From positions 45,804,501 to 45,868,500 of the forward strand of contig JAVUNC010000005.1 of the NCBI GenBank assembly GCA_032173965.1: a stretch of 64,000 bases of DNA, given 5' to 3'. The notes beneath the pieces were generated by a model that saw nothing but the letters and a program-made list of their open reading frames with translations, searched no databases and was not told where the DNA came from. This document shows positions 47,601 through 60,600 of this stretch, in pieces (the stretch's first letter is position 1; each line of letters begins with the position of its first letter). The position numbers and the translations under genes were made by a program. This DNA comes from Sitta carolinensis. Lineage: Eukaryota; Chordata; Aves; Passeriformes; Sittidae.

Positions 47601-50600
47601 GTTAGTCTTTTAACTACTGTTTCTTGCATCTCAACAAGATGCTGTTGTTTGTCATTCTAGGTGCCTCTTCGTTATTTACTAGGAATGCTTTATATTAACT
47701 TCAGCCCTCTCTGGGATCCTGTAATTGAACTTATAACGTGAGTATATGCAGTTGGATGCTGCAATCTGTAGTTGTCTCACAGGACATTCCTTTCATTCTT
47801 TTATGAACAGAAGCTGAGGTAAAAAATGTCCTATTTGGAGAGATTTGAACATGAGAAGCTTCATGTGAAATCTTCTGAAATTAATTTGATTTCTCAAATC
47901 TCAACCTGTGTAGACTCTTCAACTTCCTGATTTTTCATACTTAAAGTGAACTTGAAACATAGCATCAGATACAGTCAAATAGCATCAGAGTTTTTAGTCA
48001 GAGGTAGCAGGATTTGATTTATGTTTCACAAATGCTTAAAGGAACAAGAAGTCTCTCTGTTTCCTCATTTGCCAACTTTTCTTGTCCTTACTGGAAAACA
48101 TGTAAATCCTACTAAAGAGTAAGGAAGTCTTACCATTGTGAAAAAATTAGTGACTTCTTTCAGCATGGCTTTATCTCCTTTTTTTTTTTTTTTCCCTCTG
48201 TTGTACAATTAAAAAGGCTGGGATTTTCCTCTTCAAACCAGTGAATTAATTAAAAAGAATTAAACCAGCTCTTCAAAAGATATGTCCATGGTAATTCTTC
48301 CTTTGATCCTATATGATTTGCTGTACAGAAGTCAGTAGAAAGCTTGAGAACATTTTTACTCAATTTGAGTTCATTTGAAGTCATGGGATACAACCAGATT
48401 ATTTTAATAGCAGTTGACATTTGGGATCCATGAAAAAAGGCAAGGAAGTGCTACAGCTGCATTGTGCAGATGTCCTGTCTCTGGACAGCCACATTAAAGC
48501 AGTGCTGAAAGCCTTTGATTGTGGTGGTTGTTAACTGGCTGAGTGATGCTTGCCTTATCTTCCTTCTAATTTCATGCTGTATTCTGCTTTATTAGTTCTC
48601 ATGCAAAGGAAATGGAGAATAAACAGTTCTGGAAGGTCCTGTATGAACATCTGGAAAGGGCTGCTACCTATGCTGGTAAGTCACCTTGCCTAAGCATGGT
48701 TATCATAGTAACCCAGCTAATGGTGAATTATGTGGCTGTTTTTTATGTGTGATGGGGGAATTCAGAACCAGTACTACTGTCATGTCCAGGGCAGGAGTGG
48801 AGAGGCTTGGGAGGAAGCTGTGTCTCCTGTCCTGAACACCCAACAATAGATAGAAAAGGAGGGAGTTGCAGGAAACCATGCAGCAGTTTCATCTTTGTTT
48901 AAGGCTGGCCAGAAGCAGACTGGCCAGAAGCAGTGACAAAACCTGTGTAATGATACAGACCATCTTCCTGCTCCATGGAATTTCTGCAGACAGTCCTTGT
49001 GTGCGCTCTTGAGGTTTACCTATGGGCGTATGCAGTCTAGTACTTGAATACAGAGTCGGAAGTATGCAGCCATTTGTGACCTTCCCTAATTATTCAAGGG
49101 AACTGAGCCCAACTGAGAACTGCCAGGTTACAAGGCATCCTAGAACTCTTTCTAAGCAATGTGTGTCTTTCAGGTCAGTGTTACTAAACAGGTGCACTCA
49201 GGGGATGGATTTCTTGCTACTGGTGGTTATGAAGTAACCTGAAAAGACGTTCTTATCTCTTCCGTAGAAATGGAGCTACAAAATGAACTAGATGAACAGG
49301 AGGAGAGCATTGCAGAAACAGAAAGTGAGAAGATGCCAGAAGGAGAGGTGGGAACTGTCTTTCTGGAGCAGCTGAGGAGTAGAACAGATTGCAGTGAACG
49401 GCTGGACCACACAAATTACCGTTTCCTACTGTGGAAAGCACTGGATAAGTTTCCAGACAGAGTGGAGCCTCGGTCAAGGGAACTTACCCCACTTCTTTTG
49501 AGATTCATTCGGTAAGTACGATTTTTTTTTCAGCTGAGTGGGCACATTACTTTCAGTGTGTTACTGAGCTTTAAGATTGGCTACCCCATTACAGACTTTA
49601 TTTCTTGAATGCATGGCTGATGACTTGTCTGTTTCCAGATGAGATAACCTTTTAATAGAATATAGATTCTGTTAGAAATGAAACAGGCTGAAATGAAACT
49701 TATAGTAGGTCTCTGCTGCTCGGTCTCTCATTCATTGACTTGCCATTGCCATTGTCACAGTCTTGTTACTCAGTTACAGAGTAGATTTCAGGTGAAATAA
49801 AGTTCCTCTTCAATGAAAACACACTTTACTTTGGAATCACAGAATACCAAAGTGTTTTCACCCAGGATGGGGAAAATACTGCTTTTGTTAGAGGCTGATT
49901 CAAATTCTTGCCCCTCGAGGGAAAGCAGTGGTATGCTTGCATATGTGACTGTATGATGGACAACAAGCTGTTATAATAAGGATGATGAGGGTTTTAGTTG
50001 TTGTTGCCCTGCAACCTTGAAAAATGTTATGCTTCATAATTCCCTCCTTCTTCTTGTTAAACACAGAAATGAGTACTACCCAGCAGATTCCTTAGTGGCT
50101 CCATCTCAGGATCTCAGAAGGAAAACTAGTGGTACCATAGCAGCAAACCAAATACCCACTGAAGAGGTGAATGATGTTGCTATGGAGGAGGATGAAGAGG
50201 AGGAGGAAGAAAAAAAGGAAGAAGGGGAACCAATTAGTGTAGGAGTACCAAAAAAGAAAACAAGAAGAGCTGCTGCTAAGTAAGTGTTTTTAGTTTTCCC
50301 TTTTGCTAGTGCTTTCATGGAAAGGCAGATTCAGCAGCTCACATTGAGATACAAGCTGCATTTTTGTATGTATTTGTTTTCCTTCTTTTGCATGTGCTTC
50401 ATCATTTCTCAGCGGATTACAAGTCAGAAATTCTGCCTGTACAGTTACTAAAAATCCAAATACCCTGCCCAGGTTTTATCATTATCTCATTACTGCTGAC
50501 CAGTCTGTGGTGTGTTTTACTTTAAGCAAAAAATGTGTAGTAGTGTGAAGTTTTCAGAGACTCTTATTGCTTAATTCCCTGGCTTCTCTGTGTATATCTG

Positions 50601-53600
50601 TTAGTCTCTGAAAACTGTGGGCATTGCCAAACAATTCAAAAAAATTAGACCCTTTGTTTAGGTGTTCTAATATTGGGATTCTGCCATTTCCTGCCCATTA
50701 TAAATCTTGTCTTCTTAGGGACCAAGGTTTTTATTTGGTAGACTGAAGCTGCATGTTGCTGAATGTCATTGTTACAGTGCTGAATACATGGAGAAAGTTG
50801 CTCTTTATATGTATTCTCCCCAGTGATGACCTCTGTCAAATATCCCTTAAAAATACAGCACAAAGATTTATATTCTGACACTTTTTTTGCAAAGGATGGC
50901 CCTTGAAATGACAGAGAACTTCAAAATGTCACCTTATATGTTAGAACAAGACAAGTATTTGATATGTGACCTAAAGTGTCATTTCATCCCAGGTGTCCTT
51001 TGGGTGTTCCATTTTTTTTTTTTCCCAGATTCTGGCTTGTATCTGCAAGTTATCAGCAATTAAAGTACAGTGACAGTACAAGTTATTTTGTTGTTTTCCC
51101 AACCTCCATGTCAAAGCATCCGTGCAGTGAAGTGGAAACATTAGCTCCTGGTGGCTGTAACAAAGGCATGAAAGATTTACCAGGGGTGTGTTAATGAGTT
51201 CTGGAGTGACCTTTCTTCCCGGGTCAGGCCTGTGCCAGGCAGGACTCCCTCATGGGGCTGCACCCTGTGTCCTGGGAGGCCTGGCTGAAGCAGGGAGGGC
51301 ACACACCTGCCCCAGGCTCCCTGGAAAGCATCCTACTCATCCCTTGTCTGTGCCCAGCCATGAAGGAGGGTAGCCCAGCTCAAGTGTCTGGAGAGTTCAC
51401 TGTGAATTAGCAGCAGGAGCAGCTGCATGAGGACAGCTTCTACCAGTCCCACAGCACACGTGGTAGAAGATATCTCACACCTTCCTTATCCTGGTCTCCT
51501 TTGTCCCTTTCCATGAAGAGGAGGTGGGGCAGATAAGAGGTGATCCTGGCAGCAGTAGAGGAACTGACTCCCATCTGTCCCTGCAGCCCAGTGTTCAGCC
51601 CAGTACAGTCCATGGCTGAGTGCAGCCCGTCGCAGTGGTAGGAGCAGCATGGGCACCAGTTATGGACAAGTGCATAAACAAAGGGATAAATACAGAGTTT
51701 TGGTGCTCTAGGCTGGGATGGCAGAGAGAAGTAAGCTGCATCCTGACTGTACCCCTTTCTCATGAAAAAAATGAGCCTACCCAGTGCTTCTGAAGTAAAG
51801 GCATTCTCTGTGCAGTGAAGTGAGAGCTAGAAGGGCTGTTTAGGGAACGGGACACCTCTTGCTGTGCCTCTTGTGTTGTTTTTTGTTTTCTTTCTTGTTA
51901 ATGAATTTTAATTAAAGTTCCCTGTTTATTTGTCTTCTGAATCTTTTAAAAAATAATTGTTATGTTTTGTAGGCAACTAATAGCCCACTTACAAGTTTTC
52001 TCAAAATTCTCAAATCCTCGTGCATTGTATCTGGAGCAGAAGTTGAATGCATTGTATACCCAGGTGAGGCTATTTGTTTACTTTTAGAATTGCTGCTAAT
52101 AAACTAACTTTCATATTTGAGTGTAGTGTCTAATACTGAGGAACCCTGTCATTATCTGAACTCAGCTGTGAGAGCTGAGAAATGAGCTGTCCTTAAGAGG
52201 ACTTTGTAACAGGCTTCACTTGAAATGGGACCCTTAGGCTAAGACCTATGTAAGATATCTGGCTTTATTTGCCAGGAATGGCACTTCCTAAACAGATCTG
52301 GTAGCAGACAAGTAGTAGTCTTTGGCAAGGTGGAAGAGTGGCTGCAGAGGATATCTGTTTCACTTGCACTTCCTGCAGGATCTGGAGGAGGATTTAGAAT
52401 CCAAAGCTTGGGGGAAAATCTAAGGAGATTTGTCTTTGTCCTGTAGTGTTTTGTTTATTAAGAGTATGGCCAGTAGGTACAAGAGATCATCCAGCATCAA
52501 AAAAGGAATTTCTTCTTGAAGAATATTCAATTTGCTTTATTCTTTTCTGAGGGATTTCCCTGGAAGAATTGTCGAAAGTATGACTTTGAAGAGGGATTTA
52601 GTCTTTATTTTACAATCCTTAAAACAGCTTTGTTTTTTTAAATTTTTTTATTCTACAGTGTTGTGTTGTTTCCCAGTTTGTGGATTTATTCCGGTCATTG
52701 GGGTTTGCTCTCATTGTTACCAGTTTGTGTTTTCTGAGGCTGTGAGTGTTGAAAGCTCCATTGCTTAGCTCCTGAATTTGAGAAACTCTAGTAGACATCC
52801 ACTCTGTTTCAGTCTATCTCAGAGTATTGCTTAGAAAAACAGTTGATCCATGTGTTTGCTTGCCTGTGTTCTTAGCAAAATATTGGACAGTCGTGTAAAG
52901 GTCAAATCACTGTGGGAAGAACAGCCTGGCTCAAGAAGAAAGATTACTTCATCACTTACTGTTTGCATTTCTGTGTCTTAATGTATGCATTGTCACGGCC
53001 GGTGTATCCATCTGGCATAGGGACGTCGTGGCAAAGTGACCTTTGATGACACTTGCCTGTGCTATTTGGCAGGAGACTGAAGAACTGAAAGATTCTATCT
53101 GGGGAAATGATCTGTTTTGCTCGACTTCTTTTCCTGTCCTAGTGAATCTCAGAATCACAGAATATGCTGAGTTGGAAGGGATCCATGAGGATCATTGATC
53201 CTGCACAGGACACCCCAAGAATCAAACCAAGTGTCTGAATGCATTGTGCAAACACTTCTTCAACTCAGATAATCTCAGTGCTGTGACCTCTACTTGGTGT
53301 TGTTTAGTGCCTAGGTTATGAAGAGTTTTCTTCAAGAGAGGGCGAATCTCAGTGAGACTTTGCATTTCATGTCTTCTGAGTAGCTTGTGTTTGTCACAGG
53401 AAAGAAATACATGTATCTTGGAATGGTTTGAGTAGTGTGCTTTTTAATCCAGTCTTCTTAGATACACAGCTGATAAATGGTTTTGATGATAAATGCAAAC
53501 TCATAGTGGTCCAAAAGGTAACAACAGCCATGCTGCTTTTTATGAGTGGCAGTTGTGTATGAACATCTTGACTTTATACTGGCAACACATACATTCTGCT

Positions 53601-54595
53601 GTATTTGGATAAGTTAGTCCAAAACGTGCTTGAGTTTGTAGCTTTTGGGTTGTTTCACTATTTTCAGTAAGCACTTCTGCCTCCTAGATAGAAAATGCCT
53701 ACTTATTTTCTTTCTTTTTTTTTTATTTGCAGTTACTGTCTCATCAAGACCAGAATGTACAGAGAATAGCTCTTGACTGTATAATGACATACAAACATCC
53801 TCATCTACTGCCATACAGGTAGAAGCTTTTATATTATTTCAGCATTGGCAAATGTACCTGCTGTCGTATCAGAAGCCTGCTTCAGAGTCAGTTTTATTTG
53901 GGGTCCTGTATCTGTTGAAGACATATATGTAAAGTTTAATTTTAACCAGCTGTATGTTTCCTATCTAAGAGAGGAAATCAGGACTTGAGGGTGATAAGTG
54001 CCTCTTTTGTTTACAGAAAAATAGCAACACTTCCATTCTGTCCCGGAATAATGTCAGTAGTGTTAATAGTTCCATCATTTTCAAAGATGTCTTTTGAACT
54101 GATAACCACCTAGAGAAAGTGACAGCATAAAACTTAGTTTGTGGTTAAATAACTTCTTTGTAATATGTCCAAGACTTACTTGACTACATAATTAGCTTGA
54201 ACATGCTAGCTTTTAAAATATTTTTTATAAAAGGGTAAGAAAATAGTACTTTCATATTTTATATACAGCAAGGATAGATAGGTAGGTAATTAGATATAGA
54301 TGCATCTCTCTGTCTTTCTATTTTTATAACCCTACCTGCCCTCAAATAATGTTTATTACTCTCAGGGAGAACTTGCAAAGGCTGCTGGAGGACAAGAGCT
54401 TTAAAGAAGAGATAGTCCATTTCAGTATTTCTGAGGAGACCACAGTAGTAAAAACAGAGCATCGACCAGATCTCATCCCTGTTCTTATGAGGTGTGTTCT
54501 GAAGTGTGAGTTCAAAGCTTGATGGAGAGTACCATGAGCAGAGAGATAAAATGCTGCTTCTTATTTTGAACAGTTGAGATAAACCTATGGTTAAT

Positions 54596-54633
<38 letters not shown>

Positions 54634-57600
54634 GGTTAAAGTTTGATGAATTAGTTTTGATATTCTGCATGGTTTCCTCATTGACACATTTCTGTAATAT
54701 GTTATGCAAATGGTGCTTTCTTTAAAAACAGCATTTTGGTACATACTGTTTCTAAGGATTACAGAGAACTGTGAGGACGTTTCAGTTCACTGAGTATTGC
54801 CAGCCATTTGCAGTGATGCAAATTGTCCTGCAAGGTAACCAGTTTAATATCTGAAGTTTCCAGCAGAGCTTCCATTGCAGTAGCAGAAACTGATCTTTCA
54901 CTAAGATGTTTCTGGACCATATGTAGTAATTCAGTGGAGACCCTGAAAGGAGAATTTTCACTAGAGAATATTTTTAAACAGAGTTTCTCCTGCAGAATAA
55001 GAGGCTGGAAAACAGATGACTTGCTGAAAGCTAATGTAACCTCTTTTTGGTTCTTGAAGAATTCTCTATGGCAGAATGAGAAACAAAACAGGGAGCAAAA
55101 CACAAGGCAAGTCTTCAGCGAGCACTCGCATGTCAATCGTTCTGCGATTTCTGGCCGGCTCACTGCCAGAAGAGATACGGATGTTCTTGGATCTACTCTT
55201 TGAAGCTGTGAAGCAATTCAGTAATGGTAGGTAGGCCATAGGAACTGGGTGTGTGGCATTTCCTGACCTCTAGAGATGAGGGAGGATAAATATGCTTAGT
55301 ACTGTTATGTGCTTCAGTTTGTCTCTTAACCATGCCTTGAAAGGATGAAAGTAAACTCTTGGTAAGGAGTAGGTTTCCCCTGAGTTTCTCCTTACAAAGC
55401 ATGATTGCTCTGTTTCACGTGTTGAAGGTCAGAAAAACTGAACAATTTGCCACAGCTGTGCAAGTAAGCAGTAGCAGGCCAGGAGTGGGTAGTGGCTGTG
55501 GCATCATAGGCTAGCCTGAGTATCATAGCAGTAAAGAGAGCTTGTAAAGTGCTCTGATTCTCTAGCAGTGAGAGACATCTGATTGTCAGAGAGATGGAGA
55601 CACAAGAGTTGTTCTTATTGAAAAATCTGACTGTGAGGATCTGTAATTTAGAGCAAAATTCTAGTATTTTTCACTGAAAAAATATTCTTGGTAGTGGATG
55701 TCTTCATGGTGCCTCCCTGGATAATTTTCTGTTCATTTGCCTTGTCACAGGGCCTTGCCAGACTGCAGTCCTTCAAAGTATGTCAGAGCTGGATTTAGCT
55801 AAAGTCCTGCCTCTTGGGCGTCAGCATAGCCTCTTCAACGGTCTTGAAGTTGTGTTGAAAAACATGGGACATTTGATCCAGCAATACCTGCCTGAAATTC
55901 TGCAGATTCTTCTCTGCATGACTGCTGTGGTATCCTGCATCCTCCAGCAAAGAGAGAAGGTATAGTATATGCAAACAATATACAAACATGTAAATTAAGT
56001 TTCTTTCTCTCGTCCTTCTCTGAGCTTACACATATAAACAGAGCTTTACTGATTCAGGTAAAGATGAGTGCCATTGTGGAGTGGAGCTTAGCAATTAGAA
56101 GTCTGTCAAAATAGCAGCCAGTGATGCTTGTCTGAAAGTTCTACAGGGCTCAAGCAGTGCAGGCAGAGTTCATGTGTTTAGAAAACTGTTTTGAACTGTG
56201 TTTTTGTGTGAGTTACTGAAGAGAGAGTTGGAGGTGATCTCTGTGCATTGTTCCTATCTGTTTCGTGGAGAGATCGCCATGAGAGAGAGATAAATGTTCT
56301 GTGGTAAACATAACGATTTTAGTTGAAATTTGAAGTTGAAAAAGTTGAAATTTCCTTCAAGATGGAGTGAGTGTCTTGGATGCAAGGATAAAACATTTGA
56401 GCAGGGGAAGGAGAAGTTGAAAATTCCTCACCTGAAGACGTTAGCACAAACCTTGTCGATGAGGTGGTTTGTTGCAGTGCTGGAGCTCAGGGGAGCTCAG
56501 AGGCACTGTGGATGATCACAGTGATTATCTACCCTGAGTGTCTCCATCACAGGACACGGGAAGGACCTGGCTGCCAGCCATGCTTTCAGCACACTAGAAG
56601 CATCTTCAGCTCTGTATCAGGGGCAGTCATTCTAATCCAGTGTTACCATTTGGATCTTAGCCAGGCATCTGCAGAGCACTGCAAATGTTTTTTTCCCTTG
56701 CTGAGCAATGGCTGTACGCACAAAAGGGGTTGGGTGAGGAAAACATCCTGTCGAAGATTGGTTGCACCTAAAGGTGGGGCGTGTTGGCTTATTGCTGCTG
56801 TTACCAGGGGGGCAGGACAGACATCCCTGAGCTCTAGTCCAGCTACTTGGGGTCTGTTGGCAGCTGCTCAGAAACTGTAACACTCAGCCAGGCTTTTCTG
56901 TCTTCCTCTTGTAGAGCCTGCTCATATATTAGCTGGGAAACAAGCAAACTGCACAGTCATCATCATCACTGTGATGTTGAAAGGAATTACAAGATGAGGG
57001 ACTGAGCAAGTGGGGATGAATGTTTTGTCACCATGAGCGTGTTCTTGCCAAGACCTAGCTGTGAGCATATGAGGTTAGAACTTGCTTTGAAAAAAATCTG
57101 TCCAACAAATAAGTCCTTGCAATAGGTAGTATCCAAGGTCTCATAGTTGCCTGCAGGCTCCACAGAACCTTGTAACTGTCTTAATTTATGAAAAGAATGA
57201 GCAAATTTGAGGACATCAGCATCCCACAGTCTGACTTCAGCAGTGCACTGCATATGCTTACATGTTTTCAGTGAGGACAGGAGACAGGAGTTCTAAAAGC
57301 TGCTTCGTTAACTGCTAGGGAAGCTGCATTTTTCCAGAGTTGCTACAGTAATCTTGTCATGGCTGTGTAATGTCAGGAGTGACAGTCTGTTGTTTGTCTG
57401 AACTTAATTTAGCACTTCATTAGCCTAGGGGCTGTTAAAACCTCAAGGAAGGGTGTGAGAAATCTGTTTATCTTGACTAATAATTAGAAGACATTCTTGG
57501 AGTTTGAGAATAATTTATTGCAGACTGATACTGCTGGGGGAGTTAAATATCAGCTTTGACCACTTTAAGACAAGTTATTAATTTACCATTTCCTACTGGT

Positions 57601-60600
57601 TGTGTACACTATTGAGTTTCTTTGTCCTCTCAAAGGCTTGATTTCAGAGAACTCTTATGGTGATTGAACAGTAAGAAACCCAAAATTGCTTCACTAGGAG
57701 GTTACCATTAGCAGTAGTATCTTGCTTTGTGCTTTCTTTGGGCTTTCAAACAGTTCATTTGCCACCTGGAAGCTGGTTGCACTCCATTAGTACACATTCA
57801 GCATAGCTTGGGAGGTCCTGTAGCAAGAGCTTGATCGGTTCCTTTTCCACCATCTCCTCTTTTTCTTTTTTACCTATGATTTTAGATTCTATGTGATGGA
57901 TCATGATATGAACTGGAGACCCAAAAGAGCTCCAGGATCAGACAGTGGCTTTTATTTGCTCTCATGTGGCTGAATGTAGAGCTACTTCATGTGCTCATGC
58001 TGTAAGATGCATTGCACAGTATGGAAATAATTTAGGTTCATGCAGTTCATGAATTTCCTTACTAAAATGTTTTTCCAAGAAGGGTTGTGGAACATAACCA
58101 CTAAATGGGTAGTACCTTCCTGTAACCAAATGCTATAGCCCCCACTACTCTGCAGGAAGACATAATTCACATTCTTCCCTTCTCTGTTCTTCCCCCTTCT
58201 CTTCATCTGTTGATTTCTTTTCTTCCCAGAAGATCTCAATGTGCAAAGTACAGCTTCACTTTGGAGAGCTGATTTGAGTCCTTTCAAGTGTAAAGCAGAA
58301 TTGTTTAAGTGTAATTTTGGTGTAGCTTTCTGCATTGTGTCCAAAAGGGGCAGATGCTACTGGGTTAAACCTATCAGCTTGGATTTATTATGAGCTGAAG
58401 GAGTCCTGTATAACTGACTCAATGCAGGAATAGGCAGGCCCCTTGTAGAAAGATTTATGTCGGCTCTGAGGTGTAGATTGCTACTGTGAACAAGTTACAA
58501 GAGAAGACAGAAGTTTCTGCAAAGGATGTATCTGTATGTGTTCAATCAATTGCTGGATTTCATTTCAGAGCAAGTACTTAGTAGTTGTTCTGCCAAGGTC
58601 TTACAGGGCTGGGGTTTTTTTTGTTTTTTTACAGGTCCAGCCTAGGTTGATTAATCCACTGAAGAATTTGAGACGTCTTGGTCTCAAGCTCGTGGCAGAG
58701 TTTTTTTCTGATTATGAGACCTACAGCTTTAGTGTGGAAGAGATTGATGCAGTTTTCCATGCCGTGGTATGGCCTCAGGTAAGTATTTCTTGTTTTTCCA
58801 AAAAACTTGTTTGAAACATGTACCATGCAGAAAACTCCAGCCATGCTGGAGTCCATCATGCCAGCGATGTCCATTGCTAGATTGGCTGTGGCCTTGGACA
58901 GATTCTGGCATCCCAGTGTGTCTGTGCAAGGCCAGTTTCTTGGCTCATGTCTGATTGGTCCTGGAATAATCAAGTCGCAGGTTAGAGTACAAATTAATTC
59001 ATCAGAATACAATGGATGCCACTTCTTTGTTCTTTAACTGCAGAAGCAGACTTCTTCCCTAGATGCTTCAGGGGAGCTAAACAATACGAATCATTTCTAG
59101 GTGCACTTTGCTGCTTTTTTGTGTGACAGTTGTTGGGTAGGGGACTGCAGAAACAAATGCTGCTGCAGGAAAGGAAGGACCCAGCAGGGTCTGTCAGTGG
59201 GCTGTGTGTTCTTGTGCCTGCCTGCCAAGAGTTCCATGTCAGTACAGTGACAAACCACAGGCTTGTGGCTTTTATCAGAGAAATTCCGATCATCTCTGAG
59301 GTTGGAAAATGCACTGCTATGAGATGGAGAGAGAAGACAGTTTAAAATTAAATTGTGCTGTCGTTGTCAGTGCAGTGGCTCTGGGGTTGTCGTGGAGTGC
59401 CTGTACCAGCTGCTGGGTTGTCTCTGCTCTAAAACCTGTTGTGTCCTTGAAAAGGTTAACTGAGTAAGTGGGGCTGACTGCAAGAGTGCTCTTCCACAGA
59501 GGCTTTTGGGGTATCCAAATGTCCAACTTCCTTGCAGCATAAAAGCCTGTTAAAGAGCACTGATATAGTCTGTGAAACCTCAGAGCTGCTTCTCTAGACA
59601 CTGGGTTTATTTCCTCCTACACTGTTTCTTTGCTCTGCCATAACAGTATGTGATGTGTAGTATGGTTATTTGGATAAACAGTAGATAAAATAGAACCAGG
59701 CAGCACATATAGCTCTGTATTGCACTTGGCTGAGCAACAGGGAAGTGCATGATCCTGGTTTGTCCATGGAGTCTTCTTACAGCCGAGTGCTACGAGGGGA
59801 AAACAGTGAACATTTATTGCAGTTCCAGAGCAATTCAGGCTTTAGGTCAGCAAAGTACTTAAAGCTTTCGGTTTTGCAAATTCTGAGTAACTCTGAACAA
59901 TGTGTATTATTGTTACTAAATAGATAGAATGCCTTTTGTCCTTACAAGACAGACAATTTTGAAGCTTGGGTTGTAGTGTGAGCCAGAAGCTCCCTCTGTA
60001 GTCTTTTCTGGTGTACTTCATGAACATTTGATTTTGGCAAAAGAATCATTTTGACTTGTGTGCTTTTCTTTTCTAAAACTGTAGAACTGAGGTGTGTAAA
60101 AACTTGTGGAGAGGTCAAATTGTTTTAAGCTTGTTGAACCTGCAATTGGAGCTTGCTGTTGTTCATGGCCCAGGATTTTGCAGTAGAGGCTTGTTAGCCT
60201 GCACAGCAGCATTCCTGCAGGATTGGATTAATGGTTTACTCTCCATTGTATATCATTCCGGAAATCTCTGTTTTATGCAGGTCAATAATATTACCAGCCT
60301 TTGGGACAGGAGAACATTTCTAAGATCCCACCTATGATGGTCAGACCTACCTTCTTTTCTGTTCTGTTCAGGTCTTGAGCAAACTGAACTAGTCCAAACC
60401 CCACATGCACCATTCTGCCTACTGCCCCTGAATGCCCTGGAGCCTGCTCTGCCTGTGTATTCACTAGTGGTGCCCTGCCAACAGTCCAGCAGTGGTCACA
60501 GTGGAAACCCACCTGTGTGATTTGGGTGGAGCCTGTTGGGTTGTGGAGTGCAGAGAGGAGGGTGCACTGGGTCTCCTTAGCCTGTGTCCAGTTGTGAAGG

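Noticed and set aside
54259..54744. 161-codon minus-strand frame containing repeated YIYI
   Set aside because: It is a translation of the (TA)n microsatellite at 54598-54631 plus antisense of UTP20 exon 25.
58629..59012. 127-codon minus-strand frame as a separate gene
   Set aside because: Its C-terminal third is antisense to UTP20 exon 28. Only the short exon-30-like part (58862-58909) is meaningful, and that is reported as an inverted copy.
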